The notes below the pieces were generated by a model. The model was not told the origin of the DNA and did not search any database. It worked only from the letters and a program-made list of their open reading frames with translations. A stretch of DNA of 44,118 bases from an uncultured Opitutia bacterium (GTDB lineage: Bacteria; Verrucomicrobiota; Verrucomicrobiia; Opitutales; Coraliomargaritaceae), in NCBI GenBank assembly GCA_913041275.1, contig CAJWHF010000006.1, positions 1-44,118 on the forward strand, given 5' to 3'. The translations under genes and the position numbers were made by a program. Positions 27,102-35,388 of the stretch are shown here, piece by piece (within the stretch, counting starts at the first letter, position 1; every line of letters begins with the position of its first letter).

Positions 27102-28199
27102 ATGTCAGCCAAGCCTTTTACATTTATTTGCGGAGACGACGACTACCTAGTCTCAGAGAAGGGTAAAGCTTGGTTCGCCGAACATACGGAAAAGCTCAGC
27201 GACGAGCTTTCTAAAGAGGTATTAGACGCACGCGCGGGTAACGTCTCCGAGGTCGATGATACGATCAACCGATTCTCTAGCGCCGTGCAGACACTCTCAC
27301 TTTTTGGAGAGTCCAAGGTAGTTTGGCTAAAAGATGTTAATTTTTTAGCAGACAGTCCAACTGGTCGGGCGCAGGGCACTCTTGAATTACTCGATAATCT
27401 TAAGTCAGTACTCGAAGGCTTAGATGCCAATTCAGTCAGCGTACTTATAACTGCGCAGCCGGTTGATAAGCGCCGAAGTTTTTTTAAATGGTGTCAAAAG
27501 ACGGCTGATTTTACCGCATTAACTGGAGGTAAAGATGTGGCTGAAACGTGCACAACTTTGATTAAGGAAGTTTGCGACAACGCGGGAGTGAGTATGACAC
27601 GCGATGCGGCCGAGTTGTTAATAGGTAAAGTTAACTGCAACACACGCTTAATCGTAGAGGAGACACGCAAATTAGTTACCTTCGCTGGTGAAGGTAGTGA
27701 GCCGATAAATGATCGCTTAGTGGCAGACCTCGTCCCGAATTTTGGTGATACTGATTTTTTTGAAGCTGCGGATGCTTTTTACTCTCTCAAACTAGGGTGG
27801 ACACTGGAAGCCCTGCGCCGGCACTTTTTCACTAACAGTGAGTCGCGCCCTCTATTGGCTAGTTTACAGTCTAGAAACCGACTTTTGATTCAACTACGGG
27901 TGCTCTTGGATGCGAGAGCGATCCGATTAAACGCCCGGGGTATTTCAAAGAGTGACCTGGAGGCTGCTGCGCGGATCTATGGTCACCATTTCGGTGATAG
28001 CAGCGAAAAGAGTAATCTAAATGTTTTTACCCAAAATGCTTGGTATTTAGGACGATTGGCCGAAACAGCATCCAGGCTTCCGCTGAAAAAGTTAGTCGAC
28101 TTTCAATTGGCTTTTTCGGAGGCGTTCGAGTCCATTATCGAACGTCCTAATGAGCAGGAGGAAGTATGTCGAGAGCTAGCTGTACGATGCCTAAGCTAG
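27102..28199 (+). CDS. holA: DNA polymerase III subunit delta
   Basis: A 365-residue clamp-loader subunit that opens the beta clamp. The N-terminal fold carries FTFICGDDDYLVSEKGKAWF and the strand-helix pattern SLFGESKVVWLKDVNFL, followed by VSVLITAQPVDKRRSFFKWC. The central Rossmann-like AAA+ lid and C-terminal helical domain (ALRRHFFTNSESRPLLASLQ, LIQLRVLLDARA) match the HolA family. The sequence is divergent, as usual for HolA, so the name rests on overall layout rather than catalytic motifs. It follows cinA by 72 bases and converges on leuA. Confidence 0.8.
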   Translation: MSAKPFTFICGDDDYLVSEKGKAWFAEHTEKLSDELSKEVLDARAGNVSEVDDTINRFSSAVQTLSLFGESKVVWLKDVNFLADSPTGRAQGTLELLDNLKSVLEGLDANSVSVLITAQPVDKRRSFFKWCQKTADFTALTGGKDVAETCTTLIKEVCDNAGVSMTRDAAELLIGKVNCNTRLIVEETRKLVTFAGEGSEPINDRLVADLVPNFGDTDFFEAADAFYSLKLGWTLEALRRHFFTNSESRPLLASLQSRNRLLIQLRVLLDARAIRLNARGISKSDLEAAARIYGHHFGDSSEKSNLNVFTQNAWYLGRLAETASRLPLKKLVDFQLAFSEAFESIIERPNEQEEVCRELAVRCLS

Positions 28200-28216
28200 C
28201 AGGTAGTTGAGTCAAA

Positions 28217-28242
28217 TACACTCTGCTTTTGATCCGAGTGTA
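28217..28242. terminator. possible bidirectional terminator between holA and leuA
   Basis: TACACTC (28217-28223) and GAGTGTA (28236-28242) are perfectly complementary around a 12-base loop in the 51-base gap between two convergent genes. The loop is long and no clean T-run follows, so terminator function is uncertain. Confidence 0.35.
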
Positions 28243-28250
28243 ATTCCTAT

Positions 28251-29927
28251 CTACTTTAGTTGCGATCTGTTGAATGCACTGATAAGCGCATGCAAGCCAG
28301 CTAGTTCAATGTTGGGATTGATGCCACATCCAAAAAATGAGGTGCCGTTATCGTGCTGGATCTGAATATAGGCTGCTGCTTTTGTTTTAGAGCCGGCACC
28401 AATGGAATGCTGGCGATAATCGATTAATTGAAAGTTTTTCCATCCCTCCAAATGAAGTGCATCAACAAAAGCACTGATTGGACCGTTACCCTTTCCAGCG
28501 ATTACCATATTCTCGCCGGATAAGCAGATCTCGGCTTCAAGCTTTATGTCGGCAGATCCTGCAGAATCCTCCCGCTTAATCGAGATTAGCTCCAATGGGC
28601 TATTTAAATTAACATATTCTCGGGTGTAGATAGCATAAACCTCCTTGGGAGGTAGTTCACGGCTGCCGTGATCAGCAACCGCATTGATAACAAGTCCCAC
28701 ATCTGGATGCATTGCCTTCGGTAAATCTAGACCAAACTCTCGTTCCAATAAATAAGCTACGCCACCTTTGCCACTCTGACTGTTGATTCGGATGATGGCT
28801 TCGTAGTCACGCCCGATGTCTTCGGGATCGATCGCGAGATAAGGTACTTCCCAGCGCACATCCGTACTTTTTTCTTTAACTCGCAGATCCATTCCCTTTT
28901 TGATCGCATCTTGATGCGATCCAGAAAACGCGGTGAAGACCAAATCACCTGCGTAGGGATGGCGTTCGTGTATATTCATGCGCGTAACTCGCTCGTATAC
29001 CGAGCGGATCTGTTCCAAGTGACTGAAGTCTAGGCCGGTATCAACACCTTGAGTGTAAAGGTTCAAGGCAACTGTCACGATATCTACGTTACCTGTGCGT
29101 TCTCCGTTACCGAAGAGAGTGCCTTCGACTCGATCAGCGCCCGCGAGCAGTCCGAGTTCTGTCGCGGCTACACCAGTGCCGCGATCGTTGTGGGTATGTA
29201 GGCTGATATAAGCCTTATTTCGGTCCTTTAAATGACGACAAAACCATTCAATCTGGTCGGCATATAAATTTGGCGTAGCTACTTCAACTGTAGCGGGTAG
29301 ATTCAGAATGATCCTACGCGCTTCGCTCGGCCCCCACTCAGACATCACTGCCTCACATACCTCCAAGGCGTAATCAACCTCAGTATCCGAAAAACTCTCC
29401 GGCGAATATTCAAAACGCACATCTGTGTCTGGTATTGTAGAGAGTAGGCTCTTCACTAAACCTGTACCTTCGACCGCGATCTGTTTAATTTCTTCTTTGG
29501 TCTTGTTGAAGGTCACCCGGCGTTGGACTGGAGAAGTTGAGTTATATAGATGTACAATTGCCTTCGAAACACCCTCCAAACTTTCAAATGTACGTCGTAT
29601 CAAGTGTTCACGAGCTTGGACTAGAACTTGTACTGTAACATCTTCTGGAATACGACTTTCCTCCACTAAACGACGTATGAATTGAAATTCTGTATCGCTA
29701 GCCGAAGGAAACCCGACCTCAATTTCTTTAAAACCTATACCAACAAGAAGTTCAAACATATCGAGCTTTTCGTCCACGTCCATTGGTATGGATAGTGCTT
29801 GATTGCCATCTCGAAGATCCACACTTGTCCAAATAGGGGCGCGAGTCATCGTCCGGCCCGGCCATTGGCGGTCTGGAAGATCAATCTGATCAAAAGGGGT
29901 GTATTTAGTAATTTTGCCAGTTTGCAT
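28251..29927 (-). CDS. leuA: 2-isopropylmalate synthase, long (LeuA2) type
   Basis: A 558-residue enzyme that condenses 2-oxoisovalerate and acetyl-CoA in the first step of leucine synthesis. The TIM-barrel part has SVDLRDGNQALSIPM, the metal motif HTHNDRGTGVAATELGLLAG and VEGTLFGNGERTGNVD; the C-terminal 140 residues form the leucine-binding regulatory domain (SPLELISIKRE onwards). Length and the N-terminal extension fit the LeuA2 class seen in actinobacteria and fungi rather than E. coli LeuA. The ATG at 29927 has a GAAGG ribosome-binding site 5 bases upstream; a GTG at 29933 is an alternative. No leuB, C or D nearby, and no leader peptide seen in the 64-base gap. Confidence 0.94.
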   Translation of the reverse strand: MQTGKITKYTPFDQIDLPDRQWPGRTMTRAPIWTSVDLRDGNQALSIPMDVDEKLDMFELLVGIGFKEIEVGFPSASDTEFQFIRRLVEESRIPEDVTVQVLVQAREHLIRRTFESLEGVSKAIVHLYNSTSPVQRRVTFNKTKEEIKQIAVEGTGLVKSLLSTIPDTDVRFEYSPESFSDTEVDYALEVCEAVMSEWGPSEARRIILNLPATVEVATPNLYADQIEWFCRHLKDRNKAYISLHTHNDRGTGVAATELGLLAGADRVEGTLFGNGERTGNVDIVTVALNLYTQGVDTGLDFSHLEQIRSVYERVTRMNIHERHPYAGDLVFTAFSGSHQDAIKKGMDLRVKEKSTDVRWEVPYLAIDPEDIGRDYEAIIRINSQSGKGGVAYLLEREFGLDLPKAMHPDVGLVINAVADHGSRELPPKEVYAIYTREYVNLNSPLELISIKREDSAGSADIKLEAEICLSGENMVIAGKGNGPISAFVDALHLEGWKNFQLIDYRQHSIGAGSKTKAAAYIQIQHDNGTSFFGCGINPNIELAGLHALISAFNRSQLK

Positions 29928-29991
29928 AGGCACCTTCTCTATAATGACTTGAGTCTTGTTTGTCTAGGTAATAAGCTTCAATTATAATTCA

Positions 29992-30558
29992 ATGAAAGAT
30001 AAAGCAACCATTCTTAAAGGCCGAACTATACTTCTGGGGGTGACCGGCTCGATCGCCGCCTATAAGGCGGCAGATATTATCAGCCGTCTGACCGAGTTGG
30101 GGGCGGATGTGTTTCCTATTATGACAGCTGGGGCTTGTAATTTCGTGCAGCCGCTTACTTTACAGACACTTTCTCGTAATCCTGTATATTCAGACCTTTG
30201 GAAGGAGGGTGAGGCTTGGCAACCTGGGCATATTGATCTAGCTGATCGAGCAGACCTGCTTCTGGTCGCTCCAGCGACCGCGCATTGTATCGCTCAGTTT
30301 GCTCACGGTTTCGCTCCAGACTTGCTCGCATCGATTCATCTTGCTACTCCAGCTCCCGTTATGATTGCCCCCGCCATGAATGGTAAGATGCTTAAGCATC
30401 CTGCTACTGAAGCGAATATGAAAACTTTAATTGAGCGTGGCTGCTATTTTATTGAGCCGGATACGGGTACACTCGCCTGCGGCTATGATGGGCCGGGAAA
30501 ACTAGCAACTGTGGAAACTATTGTTAGTTCTGTGGAAGATTTTTTTAAGACAGAATAG
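29992..30558 (+). CDS. stand-alone phosphopantothenoylcysteine decarboxylase-like flavoprotein (CoaC type)
   Basis: A 188-residue homo-oligomeric flavin-containing Cys decarboxylase. The N-terminal 'GRTILLGVTGSIAAYKAADI' is the FMN-binding start. A catalytic-His region in PGHIDLADRADLLLVAPATA, the substrate motif APAMNGKM and the active-site Cys in TLACGYDGPGK follow. These features match the CoaC half of CoaBC (coenzyme A synthesis). The usual C-terminal CoaB (ligase) half is absent, since the protein stops after about 188 residues and the next gene runs the other way. CoaB must lie elsewhere. A TATAAT-like AT-rich palindrome lies right before the ATG. Confidence 0.85.
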   Translation: MKDKATILKGRTILLGVTGSIAAYKAADIISRLTELGADVFPIMTAGACNFVQPLTLQTLSRNPVYSDLWKEGEAWQPGHIDLADRADLLLVAPATAHCIAQFAHGFAPDLLASIHLATPAPVMIAPAMNGKMLKHPATEANMKTLIERGCYFIEPDTGTLACGYDGPGKLATVETIVSSVEDFFKTE

Positions 30559-30571
30559 ACTCCAGTACGCT

Positions 30572-31111
30572 TTAGATTAATCCCAGTACCATTTTACCCT
30601 CTTCGGTAATCATATCTTGGTTCCAAGGTGGGTCCCATACGATGTTGACCTCCGCCTCATTCACTCCAGGCACCCGTTCTAGCTGTCCTTGAGCATCCTC
30701 TGCGATAGCTGGCCCCATTCCACAACCAGGGGCAGTCAGGGTCATGTCCATATTAATCTTGTAGCCCTCATCGCCACTTTTGCTAGATTCTAGGGAATAA
30801 ACTAGTCCGAGGTCTACAATGTTTACTGGAATCTCAGGGTCAAAAACTTTTCTTAGTGCTTCCCAAAGCGCGTCTTGCTCAGGCGGACCTTCGTGACTGT
30901 GCTTCTCAGGAGTAGTTTCAGTTACCTCTTCGCCCAAGCTATCTGCATCACTACCTTTAATGCGAAACATTCCATTGTGTGTCATCACAGTAAAGTTTCC
31001 GCCGAGGCGATGAGTGATAGTAACAGTTTCGCCTTCAGGTAAACTCATGGGAGTTCCCTGAGGAATGAGGGTGGCTTCGACTTCGCGAGTAAGGGTTCGG
31101 GTATCGTCCAT
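30572..31111 (-). CDS. sufT: SufT-like metal-sulfur cluster assembly factor
   Basis: A 179-residue protein with a C-terminal MIP18/DUF59 domain (about residues 80-175). Conserved blocks are [38 protein letters not shown] (conserved Cys) and [14 protein letters not shown]. The N-terminal 60 residues ([30 protein letters not shown]) match the SufT-type extension. SufT helps maturation of Fe-S proteins in bacteria. It is the last gene of the fur-sufCBD operon, 35 bases after sufD. Length is normal for SufT. Confidence 0.88.
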   Translation of the reverse strand: MDDTRTLTREVEATLIPQGTPMSLPEGETVTITHRLGGNFTVMTHNGMFRIKGSDADSLGEEVTETTPEKHSHEGPPEQDALWEALRKVFDPEIPVNIVDLGLVYSLESSKSGDEGYKINMDMTLTAPGCGMGPAIAEDAQGQLERVPGVNEAEVNIVWDPPWNQDMITEEGKMVLGLI

Positions 31112-31146
31112 ATTAATTATTTTTCTAAATGGTAGAGAGGGCAGTG

Positions 31147-32448
31147 CTAAGATAGCTTTGCATCGAATTTATGGTGAATTAGCTTACGCACGTTTTCGGC
31201 TAATTCTTCGTTATCTATCAGGTCAATAATTTCCTCGAAGAAGCCGAAAACCATAAGTTGCATGGCAACTCTGCGGGAAATACCACGCTGCATTATATAA
31301 AAGAGCTCTTCTTCGTCCACGTTACCAGTAGTAGCACCGTGGGAGCATCGCACGTCATTAGCTAGAATTTCCAAGCCAGGTAGGGCGTTGGCTTCAGCTC
31401 TAGGGTCGAGTAGTAAATTACGGTTGGTTTGATAGGCATCGGTTTGTTGGGCACCCTCTGCTACTTTAATTAAGCCAGAGAAAATACTACGGCTTTTATC
31501 CAGCAGTGCATTTTTATAAAGTAGATCTGATACTGCATTGTTTGCATTATGCGTTTGAAAGGTGCGCTGGTCAAATTCTTGGTTTTTTTCGGCAACTGTA
31601 AGGGAATACATTTTTACATCCGCACCCGCACCTTCAATCCGAGTTTGACTCTCGAAGCGGGCGCGATTGGCCCCAATATTAACCGCGATATTTTTTACCT
31701 GCGCATCGCGTTCGGCTACTGTTGTATCGAGTTGGAAAGATACGGTCTCTTGATTCCAATTCTGTACGATTTTACGAAAGACTTTAGCGCCTGGACCAGC
31801 GTGGATATTAGATGCGGAGATATTGAGTGCTTCATTACTTACATTTTCGGAGAAAAATAGATCCACAACTGATACCTTAGCGTTGTCTTCAGCGATGATT
31901 AAGGTGTGGGGAAAGACCGCTACGCACTCGCCACTAGTCCAGTAATAGTTGACGATTGGATCGATGACTTCGACTCCTTTAGGCACATAAATAACGGAGC
32001 CAGCTTTGACACTGGCTGCATGTAGCCCGAAGAACTTTTGAGATCCGAGTTCGGTTGATTCTTGGAGGAAGTATTTCTCCATTAAATCAGAATGCTGTGT
32101 TATGGCTTCTAGGATTGGCAGGAAGATCACACCCTGTTGCGCAAGTTTAGTACCTACACCCTCAAAAATGGACGTAGCATCATCGACAAACACACTGCGC
32201 CCAGCGCGCTGCGATATTAGATTGGAGCGCTCATTGAGTAGATCAAATCTGCTTGTATCTGCTTCCTCTAATTGATTGTAACCGTCGGTGCGCATTTTCC
32301 CGACTCTGGAGAAACGCCAGTTTTCATCGCGAACCGTAGGCGTAGCCAATTTTTCGAATTGTTCTAGTCCTTTGCTACGCCTCTCAATGAGCCAGTTAGG
32401 ATCATTTTTGGTTAGGAGATTACTTGGTGTTTCCAAAGTGCTGTTCAT
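31147..32448 (-). CDS. sufD: Fe-S cluster assembly scaffold protein SufD
   Basis: A 433-residue member of the SufB/SufD family, partner of SufB in the SufBCD scaffold that builds [Fe-S] clusters. The long beta-helix core ([39 protein letters not shown]) is followed by the conserved C-terminal segment [20 protein letters not shown] and [18 protein letters not shown], including the His of the RCSHGAT motif. The helical N-terminus starts with a SufD-like [12 protein letters not shown] block. It follows sufB by 61 bases. It is shorter and more divergent than SufB, as expected of SufD. Confidence 0.93.
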   Translation of the reverse strand: MNSTLETPSNLLTKNDPNWLIERRSKGLEQFEKLATPTVRDENWRFSRVGKMRTDGYNQLEEADTSRFDLLNERSNLISQRAGRSVFVDDATSIFEGVGTKLAQQGVIFLPILEAITQHSDLMEKYFLQESTELGSQKFFGLHAASVKAGSVIYVPKGVEVIDPIVNYYWTSGECVAVFPHTLIIAEDNAKVSVVDLFFSENVSNEALNISASNIHAGPGAKVFRKIVQNWNQETVSFQLDTTVAERDAQVKNIAVNIGANRARFESQTRIEGAGADVKMYSLTVAEKNQEFDQRTFQTHNANNAVSDLLYKNALLDKSRSIFSGLIKVAEGAQQTDAYQTNRNLLLDPRAEANALPGLEILANDVRCSHGATTGNVDEEELFYIMQRGISRRVAMQLMVFGFFEEIIDLIDNEELAENVRKLIHHKFDAKLS

Positions 32449-32509
32449 GCTATTTAAGTCTTATTTAGTATAGGATTATCTACGTTATCCTTTATGGGCT
32501 AGCTAGTGG

Positions 32510-33928
32510 TTAACCTACTGAACCTTCCATTTCCATATCGATAAGGCGCTTGAGTTCAACGGAGTACTCCATGGGAAAAGCTTTCATTAGCTCATTAACA
32601 AACCCATTTACTGCTAAGCTCATCGCTTCGCCTTGGGAGAGTCCACGCTGCATCATATAAAAGATTTGTTCGGCACTCACTTTAGAGACACTAGCCTCGT
32701 GTTGTACTGTATTATTCTGTCCACGGGTGGTGATGGCGGGGTAGGTGTCTGTGCGACTGTTAGTGTTAATTAACAGCGCGTCGCACTCTGTGTTATTCTT
32801 GCAGTTTTTAAGATGCTTTGGCATATGTACCTGCCCGCGATAGGTAGAACGCCCTTCGCCTATAGATATTGACTTGGAAATAATGTTGCTCGTCGTATTG
32901 TCAGCGAGATGCATCATTTTTGCGCCGGTGTCTTGGTGTTGACCGTCGTTAGCTAGAGCGATAGAGAGTACTTCACCGCGCGCACCTTGGCCTTTTAGTA
33001 CAACGCCGGGATATTTCATGGTAAGGCGAGAACCTATATTGCAGTCAATCCACTTTACCTCGGCCCCTTCGTCAGCCATGCCGCGCTTAGTGACGAGGTT
33101 GAAGACGTTAGAAGACCAATTTTGCACGGTAATGTATTGAATCTTGGCATTTTTTAGTGCTACTAATTCTACCACAGCGCTGTGCAAAGTGGCAGTCTCA
33201 AACTTTGGCGCAGTGCAACCTTCCATATAGGTGATTTCAGAGCCTTCGTCTGCTATAATAAGGGTACGCTCAAACTGGCCGAAGTTCTCTGCATTTATTC
33301 GGAAGTAGGCCTGCAGCGGCTGCTTCAGCTTCACGCCCTTGGGTACATATATAAAACTGCCACCCGAGAATGTAGCACTATTTAGCGCAGAGAATTTGTT
33401 GTCTGATGTGGGGATAACTTTCCCGAAGTAGGGTCGAAAAATTTCAGGATATTTAGCTAGGCCTTCACTCGAGCCGACAAAGATTACCCCCTCTTTTTCT
33501 AGGTCATCTTTCATCCTAGAATAGGAGGCCTCTGAATCGAACTGAGCTTCTACACCAGCCAGGAACTTGCGCTCTTGCTCAGGGATGCCAAGTCGCTCGA
33601 ATGTTTCTTTAACGTCATCTGGCACATCATCCCACGAGCGGGCGGGCACTTGACCTTTAGAGAGGTAATAGCGTATTTCGTCGAAGTGTATATTCTCTAG
33701 ATCTTCGTCTGCCCAATTAGTGGGCATCGCCTTTTTCTTGAAGATCTCAAGCGCTTTTAGGCGAAAATCACGCACCCAATCGTCGTCATCTTTGACGTCG
33801 CTTATATATTTAATCGTTTCTTCTGTCAGACCGATACCGGCATCAAACTGGTAATCTTCAGGGTAACTAAAATTACCCTTCTCGGTGTCGACTCTGATAG
33901 CTTCGTCTTGTAAGTTTGAATTACTCAT
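32510..33928 (-). CDS. sufB: Fe-S cluster assembly scaffold protein SufB
   Basis: A 472-residue core scaffold of the Suf system. Typical blocks are EYQFDAGI-like '[18 protein letters not shown]', the [20 protein letters not shown] beta-helix start, [36 protein letters not shown], and the Cys-containing [11 protein letters not shown] needed for cluster assembly. The C-terminus [20 protein letters not shown] is characteristic. SufB receives sulfur from the desulfurase and holds the nascent cluster with SufC and SufD. It lies 38 bases after sufC. Sequence is complete and well conserved. Confidence 0.96.
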   Translation of the reverse strand: MSNSNLQDEAIRVDTEKGNFSYPEDYQFDAGIGLTEETIKYISDVKDDDDWVRDFRLKALEIFKKKAMPTNWADEDLENIHFDEIRYYLSKGQVPARSWDDVPDDVKETFERLGIPEQERKFLAGVEAQFDSEASYSRMKDDLEKEGVIFVGSSEGLAKYPEIFRPYFGKVIPTSDNKFSALNSATFSGGSFIYVPKGVKLKQPLQAYFRINAENFGQFERTLIIADEGSEITYMEGCTAPKFETATLHSAVVELVALKNAKIQYITVQNWSSNVFNLVTKRGMADEGAEVKWIDCNIGSRLTMKYPGVVLKGQGARGEVLSIALANDGQHQDTGAKMMHLADNTTSNIISKSISIGEGRSTYRGQVHMPKHLKNCKNNTECDALLINTNSRTDTYPAITTRGQNNTVQHEASVSKVSAEQIFYMMQRGLSQGEAMSLAVNGFVNELMKAFPMEYSVELKRLIDMEMEGSVG

Positions 33929-33966
33929 AATTTTAGGTTTTCATTCTTTATCATCCTATAGAGACG

Positions 33967-34737
33967 TTATGCACCTACGATTGCATCGGTGAACTCTTCT
34001 TTCACCCAGTCGTAGCCTTTGACTTCTAATTCCTTGGCCAGGTCTTTGTCACCACTGTGAACGATACGACCATCATACATGACGTGTACTACATCTGGTA
34101 CAATGTAGTCGAGTAGTCGCTGATAGTGGGTGATAACAAGGAAGGCACGCGCCTGGTTACGCATCAGGTTAACACCGTCTGCAACGACTCGTAGTGCATC
34201 GATATCCAGTCCTGAGTCAGTCTCATCCATCACGCAATATTTCGGATCTAGCATCGACATCTGTAGGACTTCGCAGCGTTTCTTCTCACCACCAGAAAAA
34301 CCTTCGTTTAGCGAGCGAGCCGTAAAGCTGCGATCGATTTTAAGCGCATCCATCTTAGCATACAGGTCTTTATAGTATTCGACCGCTTTAATTTGCTCTC
34401 CTTCTGGTAAACGCGATTGGCGCGCAGCACGAATAAAGTTGGCGATACTCACACCAGGAATCTCCATCGGATATTGAAAAGCAAGAAATAGCCCTGCGTG
34501 AGAGATTACGTCTGGCTCTTGGCCCAGTATACTATCTCCGTCTAGAAGAATATCTCCGCTTTCTACTGTGTAATCCTCGTGGCCGGCCATCACTTTAGCT
34601 AATGTGCTCTTGCCTGTTCCGTTGGGTCCCATCAAAGCGTGAACTTCTCCTTTCGGGATCGAAAGACTGAAGTCTTTAAGAATGGCTTGGCCATCGATAG
34701 AGACATTAAGATTTTTAATTTCTAGTGTATTATTCAT
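33967..34737 (-). CDS. sufC: Fe-S cluster assembly ATPase SufC
   Basis: A 256-residue ABC-type ATPase of the SufBCD complex. Walker A is GPNGTGKST at residues 37-45, the signature is [14 protein letters not shown], and Walker B/D-loop is [15 protein letters not shown], the SufC-specific form. Other SufC marks are [15 protein letters not shown] and [15 protein letters not shown]. It is cytoplasmic and drives conformational change in SufB-SufD rather than transport. It follows the Fur-family gene by 34 bases. Confidence 0.96.
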   Translation of the reverse strand: MNNTLEIKNLNVSIDGQAILKDFSLSIPKGEVHALMGPNGTGKSTLAKVMAGHEDYTVESGDILLDGDSILGQEPDVISHAGLFLAFQYPMEIPGVSIANFIRAARQSRLPEGEQIKAVEYYKDLYAKMDALKIDRSFTARSLNEGFSGGEKKRCEVLQMSMLDPKYCVMDETDSGLDIDALRVVADGVNLMRNQARAFLVITHYQRLLDYIVPDVVHVMYDGRIVHSGDKDLAKELEVKGYDWVKEEFTDAIVGA

Positions 34738-34771
34738 TATCGGATTCTAAGAAAATAGTCGATTGCTTCCT

Positions 34772-35212
34772 TTAATTAACAGCATCATGGCAGTCGTTGC
34801 ACTTGCCGTCGTACGCGATTTCAATGTGTTGCGCCGAAAAGCCTTTCGGTAAAACCTGCATTAGCTCACTTAGCACTTTCTCGGGCAGTTCAATATCTAC
34901 TATGTCTCCGCTTTCGCGGCAGTAAAAGTGGGCGTGTTGTGTTAGGTTAGGGCAGTAGCGGGTAGGCTCTCGCTCGAAGTTGACTTGCCGAATTAGCTTG
35001 GTCTCGACTAAAGTTTCTAGGCAATTGTAGACAGTAGCTAACGAAATAGTTGACATCCCTGAGCGGGCACGCGCGAAGATTTCGTCTGCTGTTGGGTGAT
35101 CACGCTTTTCTAGTAGAAGCGCAAAAATGTGTTCTCGCTGCTTGGTAGAGCGTTGACCACCAGCCTCTAAAGCGTTGTTTAACAGTTTCTTATATTTTGA
35201 TTTGAGGTGCAT
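34772..35212 (-). CDS. Fur-family transcriptional regulator with an incomplete Cys motif
   Basis: A 146-residue metal-dependent repressor, first gene of the suf operon. The winged-helix DNA-binding domain contains [26 protein letters not shown] and [15 protein letters not shown]. The dimerisation domain has His93 and His95 in QHAHFYC, then Cys98-Arg-Glu-Ser101-Gly where the family normally has CxxCG, and the C-terminal CNDC (Cys138, Cys141). Thus one of the four structural zinc cysteines is replaced by serine. Position suggests control of Fe-S assembly in response to iron or peroxide, an analogue of SufR/IscR. Fur, PerR and other subtypes cannot be told apart here. Confidence 0.9.
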   Translation of the reverse strand: MHLKSKYKKLLNNALEAGGQRSTKQREHIFALLLEKRDHPTADEIFARARSGMSTISLATVYNCLETLVETKLIRQVNFEREPTRYCPNLTQHAHFYCRESGDIVDIELPEKVLSELMQVLPKGFSAQHIEIAYDGKCNDCHDAVN

Positions 35213-35240
35213 GATATTAGATTATTAAGTAGTAGGATAC

Positions 35241-35246
35241 ATTATA
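35241..35246 (-). promoter_or_regulatory. predicted -10 of the fur-suf operon
   Basis: A consensus TATAAT on the minus strand lies about 29 bases before the Fur-family ATG. The -35 partner is weak (around 35264-35269). One Fur-type box (35252-35266) sits directly next to it, as expected of a repressed promoter. Confidence 0.4.
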
Positions 35247-35251
35247 TATAA

Positions 35252-35266
35252 TGAGAATAATTCTAA
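35252..35266. promoter_or_regulatory. Fur/PerR-type 7-1-7 box, proximal copy
   Basis: TGAGAATAATTCTAA is a 7-1-7 inverted repeat with one mismatch between arms. It resembles the PerR box (TTATAATnATTATAA) and the Fur box core. It lies between the putative -35 and -10 regions of the fur-suf promoter and shares the 13-base core GAATAATTCTAAA with the distal copy. Confidence 0.6.
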
Positions 35267-35300
35267 ATAAGCAGATATTTGAGAGTATCTCAAGTATTAA

Positions 35301-35315
35301 TTAGAATAATTCTAA
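35301..35315. promoter_or_regulatory. Fur/PerR-type 7-1-7 box, distal copy
   Basis: TTAGAATAATTCTAA is a perfect 7-1-7 inverted repeat, 49 bases centre to centre from the proximal copy and upstream of the Fur-family gene. Two copies of the same box before a Fur-family gene strongly suggest autoregulation of the whole suf operon. Confidence 0.65.
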
Positions 35316-35388
35316 ATATTTCGATAAACCGCTTACCCACACGGTAGACCTCAATACGGTCCGCTAATTGCCAATAACATCTGATGCT

